Source: Bacteroidaceae bacterium
GTDB lineage: Bacteria; Bacteroidota; Bacteroidia; Bacteroidales; Bacteroidaceae
Direction of reading: 5' to 3'
DNA: 63,702 nucleotides
NCBI GenBank assembly: GCA_030843315.1
Contig: JAUUPT010000018.1
Location: forward strand, 1-63,702
In this document: positions 45,822-54,318 of the stretch, piece after piece
How the letters are laid out: each line of letters opens with the position of its first letter
Position numbering within the stretch: the stretch's first letter is position 1
The notes under the pieces: generated by a model
The model's database searches: none
What the model was told of the DNA's origin: nothing
Seen by the model: the letters and a program-made list of their open reading frames with translations, nothing else
Position numbers and translations under genes: made by a program

Positions 45822-45858
45822 TGTACTATGTGTGTTAAGCGTTTATTATAATCACAAA

Positions 45859-48840
45859 TTATGAATTGCAAATTACGGTGGTACATTCGTCTACCAGGTA
45901 GGCGATGGACACGTAGGGGATGCCGGAGTTGGTGGTCAATCCTATTTCGCAGGTGCGGCTGTTGCTGTAGCCGATTCTCACCCCGGCGGCTTCTATCTGC
46001 GGACGGAGCTTGCGTAAGGCGTAGGAGTTCAGTTCGGGATAGGTGAAACCGCGGTCGCCGGCAAAGCCGCAGCAGCCTACTTCTTCGGGTACGATGACCT
46101 TGTTGGAGCAGAGGCGGGCGAGGGCGACGAGCGTGTCTGCCAGTCCCATCTCACGCATGGAGCAGGTGATGTGCACGGCTACGGGGCGATCGGTAGGGGT
46201 AAACTCCAACTTGTCGCGCAGGAAGGTGTAGATGAATTCGACGGGTTCGTAGAGCTTCGTCTTCTTGATGCACTGGCGCATGCGGTGCAGACAGGGGCTC
46301 TGATCGCAGAGAACGGGGTATCGGCCTTGCTCGCTGGCTTCCCAAAGGGCGGCTTCCAGTTCGGCGGTTTTACGGTCGGCAATGTCCAGCATGCCTTTGC
46401 TCTCCCAGATGGTGCCGCAGCAGAGCTTGTCCATATTCTTGGGGAAGATGACTTCGTAGCCGGCTTTTTGCAGTAAGGAGATCATCTTGTTCACTAAGGG
46501 CTGTTCAACGGGAGACTTCTTGGGCAGGCCCATGGTCTGGTTGATGCAGCTGGGGAAGTAAACGACAGCCTCTCCCCCCTTGCCCCCTCCCCCGTAGGGA
46601 GGGGGAGTAGTTAGTTCTGCTTTATGATTGCAAGTATCTTTCTTTATATCATTAGGAGTGTCTCTCTCCCCCTCCCTACGGGGGAGGGGGTAAGGGGGGA
46701 GAGGCTTTGGCATGGCGGGCGTCCACAGCGGAATGCCGAGAGCATTGTGCATGCCTTTGGTAATGCTGCTCATGGCCTTGGTACCCAGTATGGAGTGGCC
46801 GAAGTTGGCTAAACCCAGTACGGGGCGCAGGGCGCTTTTGATACCGGAGAAATGGTTGGCGGCAAAGTCACCGACCTTATATCCGAGGCTGCCCGGGGGC
46901 AATAGTTCCTGACGGATGATGTGGGTGAGGTCGCCGGTATTGATGTCCATCGGGCACGAGGTGGAGCAAAGGCCGTCTCCGGCACAAGTCTGATTGCCGG
47001 GATAGCGGTATTGCTTTTGCAGCAGGGTGAGGCGTTCGGGGTCTTCGCCGCTTTGCTTCAGGCGAGAAATCTCGCGTTGCAACACGATGCGCTGACGCGA
47101 TGACAGGGTGAAGCCGCAGGAAAGGCAGTTCACTTCGCAGAAGCCGCATTCGATGCACTTGTTCACTTTGGCAACCGGATTCTTGGCGTCGAGCGGGATG
47201 AGCGGCAGCGGCTTGAAGTTCTTGATATGGCATTGCGGGTCGTCGTTGAAGATGACACCGGGGTTCAGCAATCCTTTCGGGTCGAAGAGTTCCTTGACGG
47301 CTTTCATCTTTTCAAAAGCGGCATCCCCCCATTCGTAGCGGACGAAGGGAGCCATGTTGCGGCCTGTGCCGTGTTCGGCTTTCAGCGAACCGTCGTATTT
47401 GTCCACTACCAGTGTCTTGACGTCGTTCATCAAGGCTTCGTAGCGCTTCACTTCGGCGGCGGTACTGAATGACTGGTTCAGGATGAAGTGGTAGTTTCCT
47501 TCGAGTGCATGTCCGTAGATGCAAGCATCATCGTAGCCGTGGCTGGCGATGAGTTGTTGCAAGTCGGCGGTGGCATCGGGCAGGTCTTCGATATGGAAAG
47601 CCACGTCCTCTATGAGACAGGTGGTTCCCGGTTGGCGTGTGCCGCCTACGGAAGGGAAGATGCCCGAACGGATGGCCCAGTACTTGGAATACTCTTCCGG
47701 CCGGTCGGTGAAATGTATGGGAACGTAGGTGCTGAAAGGTTGCAGGCGTTCCTTGATGGCAGCGATGTTTTGTTCCAGCTCCTCGTGGGTGCGGGCTTTG
47801 GTCTCGGTCAGCACGGCGGTGAGGCCGGAGGGGTCGCTTACCTCTTGCTTGTATTTCAGATATACGGGGTCGTCGACGGAGGAGAGACTCTTATAGTCCA
47901 GGAGCTCGGCTCCTTTTACTCGTTTCTCGGACGCGGATTGGGCGGATGGAGCGGATTCCAGTTCTTTCATGGCAACCACTGCCCGGCACGCATCCTTTAT
48001 GCTCTTGAAATAGAGCATGGCGCTTGCCTTGTGCGGATAGTCGTACTCCGTTTTCATGGTGACCTCGGAGAGGAAAGCGAGCGTTCCCTCGGAGCCTACC
48101 ATGAGGTGGGCTATAATCTCGAACGGGTCGTCGAAGCGGACGAAGGGCAGCAGATTGAGCCCGGTGACGTTCTTGATGGAATATTTGTAGCGGATGCGTG
48201 CTGTCAGTTCCCGGTCGGCACGGATTTCGTCGCGCAGTTCGCAGATGCGGCGGATGAAGTCGCGGTGGGTTACTTCGAAGGAAGCGCGGCTCACGGGGTT
48301 GCCGGTGTCCAGCACAGTGCCGTCTGTCAAGATGATGCGGGCGGAGGTGAGCACCTTGTCGCTGTTGGCGTGCGTGCCGCAGTTCATGCCCGAGGCGTTG
48401 TTCATTACGATGCCGCCCACCATGGCGCTCTTCACGCTGGCGGGGTCGGGGGCAAACTTGCGTCCGTAGGGAGCCAGAAGCTCGTTTACGCGCTGGCCGA
48501 TGATGCCCGGTTGAAGGGTGATTTGTTCGTGGTCGGCAGATATACTGTACTTCTCCCAGTTCTTTCCGGCTACAATAAGGATAGAGTCACTGATGGCCTG
48601 ACCGGACAGACTGGTTCCTGCTGCGCGGAAGGTGACGGGCAACCCGTAACGGTCGGCAAGTTTCAGCAGAAGGGAAACCTCTTCTTCGTCTTTCGGACGG
48701 ACCACTATCTGAGGTATCAGGCGGTAGAAACCGGCATCCGTACCCCAAGCCAGCCGGCGAAGTTCGTCGGTGTAAATCCTTTCCTGCGGAATGAATCGGC
48801 CTGCTTCTTGCAGGAAAGCCATGTAGTTACTTTTTATCAT
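45859..48840 (-). CDS. FAD-linked oxidase / Fe-S protein (D-lactate dehydrogenase-like) with in-frame repeat insertion
   Basis: The 993-residue protein has an FAD-binding PCMH domain (about 40-200: PVTFRAAGTSLSGQAISDS), an FAD-oxidase C domain (about 200-545, with YGHALEGNYHFILNQ and KAEHGTGRNMAP), two Fe-S motifs (CIECGFCEVNC and CAGDGLCSTSCP), and a C-terminal CCG-type domain (about 760-990, with PSCINQTMG, DKLCCGTIWE and GCCGFAGDRGF). Members oxidise 2-hydroxyacids such as D-lactate. Three genes upstream of murQ, it is suited to the D-lactate that MurQ releases; this is inference. Residues about 712-758 are encoded by a 140-bp palindromic element and have no counterpart in the family. Confidence 0.88.
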   Translation of the reverse strand: MIKSNYMAFLQEAGRFIPQERIYTDELRRLAWGTDAGFYRLIPQIVVRPKDEEEVSLLLKLADRYGLPVTFRAAGTSLSGQAISDSILIVAGKNWEKYSISADHEQITLQPGIIGQRVNELLAPYGRKFAPDPASVKSAMVGGIVMNNASGMNCGTHANSDKVLTSARIILTDGTVLDTGNPVSRASFEVTHRDFIRRICELRDEIRADRELTARIRYKYSIKNVTGLNLLPFVRFDDPFEIIAHLMVGSEGTLAFLSEVTMKTEYDYPHKASAMLYFKSIKDACRAVVAMKELESAPSAQSASEKRVKGAELLDYKSLSSVDDPVYLKYKQEVSDPSGLTAVLTETKARTHEELEQNIAAIKERLQPFSTYVPIHFTDRPEEYSKYWAIRSGIFPSVGGTRQPGTTCLIEDVAFHIEDLPDATADLQQLIASHGYDDACIYGHALEGNYHFILNQSFSTAAEVKRYEALMNDVKTLVVDKYDGSLKAEHGTGRNMAPFVRYEWGDAAFEKMKAVKELFDPKGLLNPGVIFNDDPQCHIKNFKPLPLIPLDAKNPVAKVNKCIECGFCEVNCLSCGFTLSSRQRIVLQREISRLKQSGEDPERLTLLQKQYRYPGNQTCAGDGLCSTSCPMDINTGDLTHIIRQELLPPGSLGYKVGDFAANHFSGIKSALRPVLGLANFGHSILGTKAMSSITKGMHNALGIPLWTPAMPKPLPPYPLPRREGERDTPNDIKKDTCNHKAELTTPPPYGGGGKGGEAVVYFPSCINQTMGLPKKSPVEQPLVNKMISLLQKAGYEVIFPKNMDKLCCGTIWESKGMLDIADRKTAELEAALWEASEQGRYPVLCDQSPCLHRMRQCIKKTKLYEPVEFIYTFLRDKLEFTPTDRPVAVHITCSMREMGLADTLVALARLCSNKVIVPEEVGCCGFAGDRGFTYPELNSYALRKLRPQIEAAGVRIGYSNSRTCEIGLTTNSGIPYVSIAYLVDECTTVICNS
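46567..46706. mobile_element. 140-bp MITE-like palindromic element inside the FAD oxidase gene
   Basis: Inverted arms 46567-46607 and 46666-46706 match at 40/41 positions; each begins AGCCTCTCCCCCCTT and contains the hairpin CTCCCCCGTAGGGAG. The 58-bp spacer is AT-rich and encodes nothing of its own. The element reads through as KPLPPYPLPRREGER...TTPPPYGGGGKGGEA in the host frame with no stop. It is the nuclease-free relative of the element at 52458-52904. No target-site duplication is evident. Confidence 0.8.
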
Positions 48841-48910
48841 ATTGTAGTTCTCCTCTATTTACTGTGTATCCCCATTCAGAATATACTGTAGCGGGGGATA
48901 AAATGAACAG

Positions 48911-48976
48911 ACCCTAAGGTAACGACTGAAGTACCCTGAAGTAACGACTAAGATACCCTAAGGTAACGAGTGAGAT
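48911..48976. repeat. 22-bp tandem repeat, 3 units
   Basis: Units ACCCTAAGGTAACGACTGAAGT, with 3-5 substitutions between copies, start at 48911, 48933 and 48955; a partial fourth begins at 48977. The array fills the only gap over 100 bp in the leftward gene train (48841-49022), between the NamZ-like and oxidase genes. Confidence 0.85.
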
Positions 48977-49022
48977 GCCCTCAACTCTGACCTTTATCAG
49001 CCGTATTGCTCACTCTGTCAAA

Positions 49023-50261
49023 CTATTTGTATAAATAATACTGTTTCGACAACTTGCGGAAGTCTTCGGCATCCTTGTACCAATAGTCGCGTATATCTTC
49101 CCAGCGGTTGCGCTTCGAGAATCGTTCGCGTATCTGTTTTGAACCGCATACCTTGTCGAACATATTAAAGCGTCCTTTGTCGGCATGGTCGAATACGGCA
49201 CGGTCGGGATAGAGTGCTGCCACTTCCTGCATCACCAGGAACTGAATGTCACTTAGAGGCGCTTTGCTGTAATCCATGAGGTGCACTTGCACGCCTTGCA
49301 GCAATTCTCCCTTACCTACGCTGTAGAACGGTTTCAGGTATATCGGACGGAAAACAACGCCCGGCACATGGAGGTCGTTCAGGTTCTTGGCAAGCCGTTC
49401 GGCTTCTACCCAGGGTGCGGCAAACATCTGGAAAGGAATGGTGTAACCCACGCCGATGGACATATAACCAAATTCGCCCAAGATGCCGCTAACGGGATAG
49501 AAGAATGCTGAGTGCGGGTGTGGAATGTGCGGAGACGAGGGCACCCATTGCAATCCGGTCTGCGTATAGTCCATCTTGCGCTTCCAGCCTTTCATCTTCA
49601 CTACGTGCAGGTTGCACTGCGCGCCGTCGGTCAGCATTCTCTCGCCGTTCAGCATCAATGCCAGCTCGCCACAAGTGAGCCCGTAAAGATACGGAATTTT
49701 AAACTGGCTGACAAAAGAAACACAATCATCTTCCACCAGGTTGCCTTCAATCTTCAGTCCGCCCACGGGGTTGGGGCGGTCCAGTACGATGAACTCCTTA
49801 CCGTTCTCGGCAGCGGCTTCCATCGCCAGTCCCATCGTGCTGATGTAGGTGAAGGAGCGGCAACCGATGTCTTGAATGTCATAGACCAGCACATCTACAT
49901 CGCGTAACATTTCCGGTGTAGCCTTGCGCGTACTGCCGAGGAGGATTAAACCGGCCATACCGGGGGAGCCGAATTTGATTTCCGACCGGTGTAAACCCGC
50001 AGTAACAACACCGGCAACCCGTTGCTCCGGTCCGTAGAGGGCTACCAGGTTCACATTCGGCGCTTCGTGCAGGATGTCGATGGTAGACTTCATGTTATTA
50101 TCCACTCCGGTAGGATTGGTTATCAACCCTACACGTTTGCCTTCCAGACACTTGAAGTTCTGTTCCTTCAGTACCTCGATACCGGTCTTAATTCTTATCT
50201 TTTGTGCGTTTATCGCTCCGCAAAGGGCGAAGACCACGCAAAGCATAAATATCTTTTTCAT
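49023..50261 (-). CDS. DUF1343 exo-muramidase-like protein (NamZ/GH171 family), divergent copy
   Basis: The 412-residue exported protein (signal ending GAINAQ) belongs to DUF1343, the family of the exo-beta-N-acetylmuramidase NamZ, which releases MurNAc from non-reducing ends of glycan strands. Family segments include GLITNPTGVD, VYDIQDIGCRSFTYISTMG, LDRPNPVGG and the C-terminal EEVAALYPD-like region. The active-site region reads YGPEQRVAG where the second copy (62246) and most members have SPEHGFRG, so the histidine is replaced although the glutamate is kept. Substrate or activity may differ. It is 30 bp downstream of the AmpG-like permease. Confidence 0.82.
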   Translation of the reverse strand: MKKIFMLCVVFALCGAINAQKIRIKTGIEVLKEQNFKCLEGKRVGLITNPTGVDNNMKSTIDILHEAPNVNLVALYGPEQRVAGVVTAGLHRSEIKFGSPGMAGLILLGSTRKATPEMLRDVDVLVYDIQDIGCRSFTYISTMGLAMEAAAENGKEFIVLDRPNPVGGLKIEGNLVEDDCVSFVSQFKIPYLYGLTCGELALMLNGERMLTDGAQCNLHVVKMKGWKRKMDYTQTGLQWVPSSPHIPHPHSAFFYPVSGILGEFGYMSIGVGYTIPFQMFAAPWVEAERLAKNLNDLHVPGVVFRPIYLKPFYSVGKGELLQGVQVHLMDYSKAPLSDIQFLVMQEVAALYPDRAVFDHADKGRFNMFDKVCGSKQIRERFSKRNRWEDIRDYWYKDAEDFRKLSKQYYLYK

Positions 50262-50291
50262 AACTTATCACTTTATCACATTATCACTCTA

Positions 50292-51614
50292 TCATTTCTT
50301 CCCATACTCCGGGTCTATCTTCCTGTCTGCAAAGACGGTGACGACGATTGTTGCGGCGCAGCATGCTATTACCATCCAGAAGAAGCTGGTGTAACCGATG
50401 GCTTCCTGAATATAACCTGCAAACATACCCGGAATCATCATGCTCAGTGCCATGAATGCGGTGCAGATGGCATAGTGGGATGTCTTGAATTCACCTTCGG
50501 AGAAGTACATCATGTAGAGCATGTATGCGGTGAAGCCGAAGCCGTAACCGAATTGCTCGATGGCAATGGCGGTGGAGATGGCAAACAGGTTGGCGGGCTG
50601 GAAGATGGCGAGGTAGACAAACGTCAGGCAGGGCAGGGTCATGCACGCCGCCATCCACCAGATGGACTTTTTCAGTCCGATGCGCGATGCGAACAGCCCT
50701 CCGAGAATACCGCCCACGGTGAGGAATATCACTCCGATGGTGCCATATACAATGCCTACTTCGGCAGTAGAAAGTCCTAAGCCTCCCGACTCTTTGCTCG
50801 CTACCAGGAAAGGCATGCACATCTTGATGAGGAATGCTTCGGGCAGGCGGTAGAGCAGCATGAACCCGATGGCAAGCAATACTCCGGGTTTGGTGAAGTA
50901 GGTGGCAAAGGTGCGTCCGAACTCTTTGAAGATGGCCTTTGCGCTACTTGCACCCGGTGCCAATACGGACTTGTCGGCGTCTGGCTTGGGTATGGCAAAG
51001 ATATGGTAGAAGGTCACCAAGCTGAACATAACGGCGGTAACCAGCATCGTGATGGTCCATGATAACGGAATGTTGTCATACTTTAGCTCGATGACACCGG
51101 CAATGGCCACGAGTACACCTTGTCCGAAGATGGATGCAAGGCGGTAGAAGGTGCTTCGGATACCGACAAATGCCGCCTGGTCGCTTTGCTTCAATGCCAG
51201 CATATAGAATCCGTCGGCGGCAATGTCGTGTGTGGCGGAGGCAAATGCCGTGATGATGAACAGAATCAGCGTGATGGTGAACATACTGATAGGGGTCTGC
51301 CCGGCTGCCATCATCGCCTCGTCGGGACGGGGAATCGACAGGGTCAGCAGGATGAATGCTATCGACATCAGGATTTGCATGGAGATAGTCCACCATCTTT
51401 TGGTCTTGATGATATCGACGAAGGGACTCCAGAAGGGTTTGATCGTCCAGGGTAGATACAGAAGGCTGGTAAACAACGCCATCTCTCCGTTGGGAACGCC
51501 CATCTTGGCGAACATCAGCACGGAGATGTTGTTTACGATGAAATATGGAATGCCTTGTGCAAAGTACAGGGTGGGTACCCATGCCCATGGCGAGACTCTT
51601 TTTAAGCTGTTCAT
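50292..51614 (-). CDS. AmpG-like MFS permease for cell-wall sugars
   Basis: The 440-residue protein has about twelve membrane helices and the AmpG-type signatures YFAQGIPYFIVNNIS, SLLYLPWTIKPFWSP and SATHDIAADGFYMLAL. AmpG imports anhydromuropeptides; Bacteroidetes relatives (MurT in Tannerella) import MurNAc. Flanked by two NamZ-like genes and, further down, kinase and murQ, it most likely takes up MurNAc or GlcNAc-MurNAc released in the periplasm. Confidence 0.87.
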   Translation of the reverse strand: MNSLKRVSPWAWVPTLYFAQGIPYFIVNNISVLMFAKMGVPNGEMALFTSLLYLPWTIKPFWSPFVDIIKTKRWWTISMQILMSIAFILLTLSIPRPDEAMMAAGQTPISMFTITLILFIITAFASATHDIAADGFYMLALKQSDQAAFVGIRSTFYRLASIFGQGVLVAIAGVIELKYDNIPLSWTITMLVTAVMFSLVTFYHIFAIPKPDADKSVLAPGASSAKAIFKEFGRTFATYFTKPGVLLAIGFMLLYRLPEAFLIKMCMPFLVASKESGGLGLSTAEVGIVYGTIGVIFLTVGGILGGLFASRIGLKKSIWWMAACMTLPCLTFVYLAIFQPANLFAISTAIAIEQFGYGFGFTAYMLYMMYFSEGEFKTSHYAICTAFMALSMMIPGMFAGYIQEAIGYTSFFWMVIACCAATIVVTVFADRKIDPEYGKK

Positions 51615-51639
51615 GATAATGATTTATTTTGAGGTTAAT

Positions 51640-53331
51640 TTAGTCATACAGTTTATCAATGCTTGCACCGATATAGTAGTGCAGCAGTATGGCATCATAT
51701 TTATATCCTTGTTCGCCCATCACGGCGGCACCTATCTGGCAAAGCCCTACGCCATGCCCCCAGCCGGCTCCGGTGAGGATGAAGCGTCCGGGGATGCCTT
51801 CGGGCGACACATCTTCCTTGTCTACCACGAAGGCAGAGCTGTAAAGGTGCGAGGTGGAGAGCGTTCTTCTGATTTCCAACTCCTTGCCGATGGTGAGCAT
51901 ACGTTTGGTGCCGACAATCTTTAGTTTCCAGAGGCGTCCACTGGTTCCGCGGGCTATAGGGATAAGGTCGATAATTTGTCCGTAGTCTATGCCGGAACGT
52001 TTCAGAATGAGGGCTGAAAGTTCGTCTTGTGCATATTCTACTTTCCAGCGGTAGAAGTCGGTGGTTTCCTGGTCGTAATTATTGAGCACCTGGGAGAGGA
52101 CTCTCTTGTCGGTGGTGTTGCAGAAGGCTTCCGGGGAAGTGCGTATCCAGCGGTCGGCCTCGGGCTCTTGCGTCAGGTCGGGCAGATCCGTATGTGTTTT
52201 GCTATCCCGCTGTTTGGCAAGATAGGGATACTTCACATCTTCCCAGCAATACTGGAATTCCTCGAAAGCACCGCCACAGCACTTGGAGAAGCGAGCATCG
52301 CATATCTTTCCGTCCGACATTAGCACTTGTCCGCGTGTAGCGGCAATCGCCTGCTTCACTATCTCGGTAGAGGCACGGGTAATGCCCTGATAGCGTTGGC
52401 AATGGTCGTCGGCACAGACATCGAAGCGGGTATGGGCGTCGCGTTCGTACCAGCAAAGCCTCTCCCCCGGCCCCTCCCCCGTAGGGAGGGGGGGCTGCGC
52501 TGTGTAGGCTTTTATTTTTTCGACGATGAGGTCGGGTTGAGTGATGACTTCCTCATTCGTAAAGCGGAGGATGTGATAGCCCAAGGCTTCCAAGTGTTCA
52601 GTGCGGTCCTTGTCTTTTACTTGTTGACCGGAGGTATTATGGTATCCCCCATCTATTTCGATGATGAGTTTCCTTTCTAATGAAATGAAGTCTGCAATAT
52701 AATTATCTATAATGTGCTGTCTTCTGAATTTAGTTCCTGTTGCATTATTGCGCAGTCTTTCCCACACAATGTTCTCTGCTTCGGTAGGACTCTTCTTCAG
52801 CTTCTGTTGGTTCTCCCTCAATACATTATAATTCGTTTTATCCGCCGTCTGATAACACGAACTATCTTCTCCCCTCCCTACGGGGGAGGGGCAGGGGGAG
52901 AGGCCGGCGAGCAGCCAGCTACGCGAGATAACGGCATGTGCTTTCAGCAACTCCAAAGAAGCGGTTGCACTCATCTCCGAGGAAATGACGCTGGTCAGGT
53001 AATCTTCTACGTTGACGACGTTGATTCCGGTCAGCTTGCCGTTCTCAACGATAATCTTCAGGGCACCCTGGAAGCGTTGGTCTTCCTTGCGCTCCCAGTG
53101 GAAGTTAATGCCGATGGTAACGTCCAATAGTTCAAAGGCATCTGTGGACTCGTGCTGAGGCTCGAACAGAAGCTCGCTATAGCGGCGTCCGTTCCAGAGT
53201 ATCTCACCTTCGTCGTAGGTCACAACCTGCTTGCCGCTGACTTCTGTTCCGTCAATGCGGTAGGGGTTCAATAAGATGAACTCTATCTGCGGTTCGAAGA
53301 GAATGCCTACTTGTACTTTGGGCTCTTTCAT
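51640..53331 (-). CDS. SpoIID/LytB-domain protein carrying an inserted DUF559 nuclease domain
   Basis: SpoIID-type proteins are lytic transglycosylases acting on peptide-free peptidoglycan. Host parts are residues 1-142 (Glu119 in SSEMSA, the expected catalytic acid) and 292-563 (RFDVCADDHCQRYQG, the SKCCGG segment at 349-354, and GWGHGVGLCQIGA). Between them, residues 143-291 are a complete DUF559 endonuclease-like domain: Glu184 (TEAE), Asp214 (YIADF), Glu225 and Asp227 (IEIDGGYH). It is flanked by GLSPCPSPVGRGE and PPLPTGEGPGERL, the translations of inverted palindromic arms. Without the insert the protein would be about 414 residues, a normal size. No signal peptide is obvious. The frame is unbroken. 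Confidence 0.88.
   Translation of the reverse strand: MKEPKVQVGILFEPQIEFILLNPYRIDGTEVSGKQVVTYDEGEILWNGRRYSELLFEPQHESTDAFELLDVTIGINFHWERKEDQRFQGALKIIVENGKLTGINVVNVEDYLTSVISSEMSATASLELLKAHAVISRSWLLAGLSPCPSPVGRGEDSSCYQTADKTNYNVLRENQQKLKKSPTEAENIVWERLRNNATGTKFRRQHIIDNYIADFISLERKLIIEIDGGYHNTSGQQVKDKDRTEHLEALGYHILRFTNEEVITQPDLIVEKIKAYTAQPPLPTGEGPGERLCWYERDAHTRFDVCADDHCQRYQGITRASTEIVKQAIAATRGQVLMSDGKICDARFSKCCGGAFEEFQYCWEDVKYPYLAKQRDSKTHTDLPDLTQEPEADRWIRTSPEAFCNTTDKRVLSQVLNNYDQETTDFYRWKVEYAQDELSALILKRSGIDYGQIIDLIPIARGTSGRLWKLKIVGTKRMLTIGKELEIRRTLSTSHLYSSAFVVDKEDVSPEGIPGRFILTGAGWGHGVGLCQIGAAVMGEQGYKYDAILLHYYIGASIDKLYD
52458..52904. mobile_element. 447-bp palindrome-bounded element encoding a DUF559 nuclease domain
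   Basis: Arms 52458-52491 and 52871-52904 are inverted, 33/34 identical, starting GCCTCTCCCCC and including CTCCCCCGTAGGGAG. The element is 447 bp, exactly 149 codons, so its insertion leaves the SpoIID frame intact. The cargo on the minus strand is a Vsr-like DUF559 domain with all expected acidic residues and no internal start codon of its own. Arms match those of the 140-bp element at 46567 apart from a short central difference. I see no clear target-site duplication. Confidence 0.8.
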
Positions 53332-53345
53332 GACTGTATATTCTA

Positions 53346-54278
53346 TTAAATTTGTTCCTTAATCTGTTGCCGTATCCGGTGGAAGTCATCCGCCGAGAGG
53401 CATACTTCGCTAAGGATTTGTGCCACATCTTCGGCGGTAATCTTCAGGAAGTCTTTTTCTACGGGAGTGATGAATACACCCCCCAGATCTACGGATGCCG
53501 GACTGCTCAGCAGACGGGCTTCGCCCTCGGCTGTGTAGCAGGCAGGACGATGTTTCGCTCTCGGAAAGACGAACACAATCCAGCGGTCGGCCTCGTACTG
53601 GGCAAGCACGTTCATCATCGGCTCGTCCTCGCCCGGCTTTACGTCGAGGGAGCGGTAGATGATGTCGAACAAAGCGGCTGCATCTGACTTGGAAGCCGAC
53701 TCGATGACGAGCGTGGCGCGGGGGGCATCGTTCAGATACCACAGCGCTGCTTGTCCGTAGTCGGCTATTTTTCCGGCAATCTGTCCGCGCCAGTCCTTCT
53801 CAATCGGCATGAATCCTTTGTTTCCCGCCTGGAAGTGTGCATGGTCGGGGGCGGAAGCGCCGCATTTGGGGCCGTTGTAAAAGATGGTGTAGTCTGACAG
53901 TGCTTGTGCCAGTTCCAGCATATCGCCGAAGCGGCAGGCGATGCGTTGATCCACATGCTCCATTTCCGGTATCGTCAGGTGACGGGGGAAGATGGGGAAG
54001 GGGTTTACCAATATATTGTAATGTCCGCCGAACGGGATTCCTTTCTGCACCGGCGGCAGGTTTGCCGGGCACAGAAAACACTTCCGTTCCTGGATGGACT
54101 TGGCATCTACCTTGGCTCCTGAGGATACGATACGGGCAGGGTTGAACTGAACCTTATAGGGAATACCGTTCACGTTCAGTTCTTTCACCTGTACACCGGA
54201 AAGGGCGGCGTAGTTGTTACGCGCCGTTTCCCAGGTTGCTACTTGCTCAGTCAGAAGATTGAATATCGTTTGATTCAT
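53346..54278 (-). CDS. DUF4922 HIT-like nucleotidyltransferase/phosphorylase
   Basis: The 310-residue cytoplasmic protein has a HIT-superfamily active site in APDHAHFQAG (H-x-H-x-Q, histidine nucleophile) and a possible metal pair in RKCFLCPANLPP. It resembles ATP adenylyltransferases and galactose-1-phosphate uridylyltransferase-like enzymes. By family it should transfer or phosphorolyse a nucleotide group, perhaps on a sugar phosphate. It lies between the SpoIID-like and GT2 genes, 14 and 40 bp away, suggesting a link to cell-surface sugar metabolism. Precise substrate unknown. Confidence 0.78.
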   Translation of the reverse strand: MNQTIFNLLTEQVATWETARNNYAALSGVQVKELNVNGIPYKVQFNPARIVSSGAKVDAKSIQERKCFLCPANLPPVQKGIPFGGHYNILVNPFPIFPRHLTIPEMEHVDQRIACRFGDMLELAQALSDYTIFYNGPKCGASAPDHAHFQAGNKGFMPIEKDWRGQIAGKIADYGQAALWYLNDAPRATLVIESASKSDAAALFDIIYRSLDVKPGEDEPMMNVLAQYEADRWIVFVFPRAKHRPACYTAEGEARLLSSPASVDLGGVFITPVEKDFLKITAEDVAQILSEVCLSADDFHRIRQQIKEQI

Positions 54279-54318
54279 ATCTGTTCCTTTATTAACTGTT
54301 ACGGATGACGTCTCAGTA

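Noticed and set aside
47488..48891. 467-codon plus-strand frame opposite the FAD oxidase
   Set aside because: Antisense shadow of a clear FAD/Fe-S gene; Val/Gly-rich without motifs.
52458..52904. DUF559 element as an intein
   Set aside because: No intein splicing motifs (N-terminal Cys/Ser block A, C-terminal HN) are present at the borders, and DUF559 is not an intein endonuclease family that I recognise.
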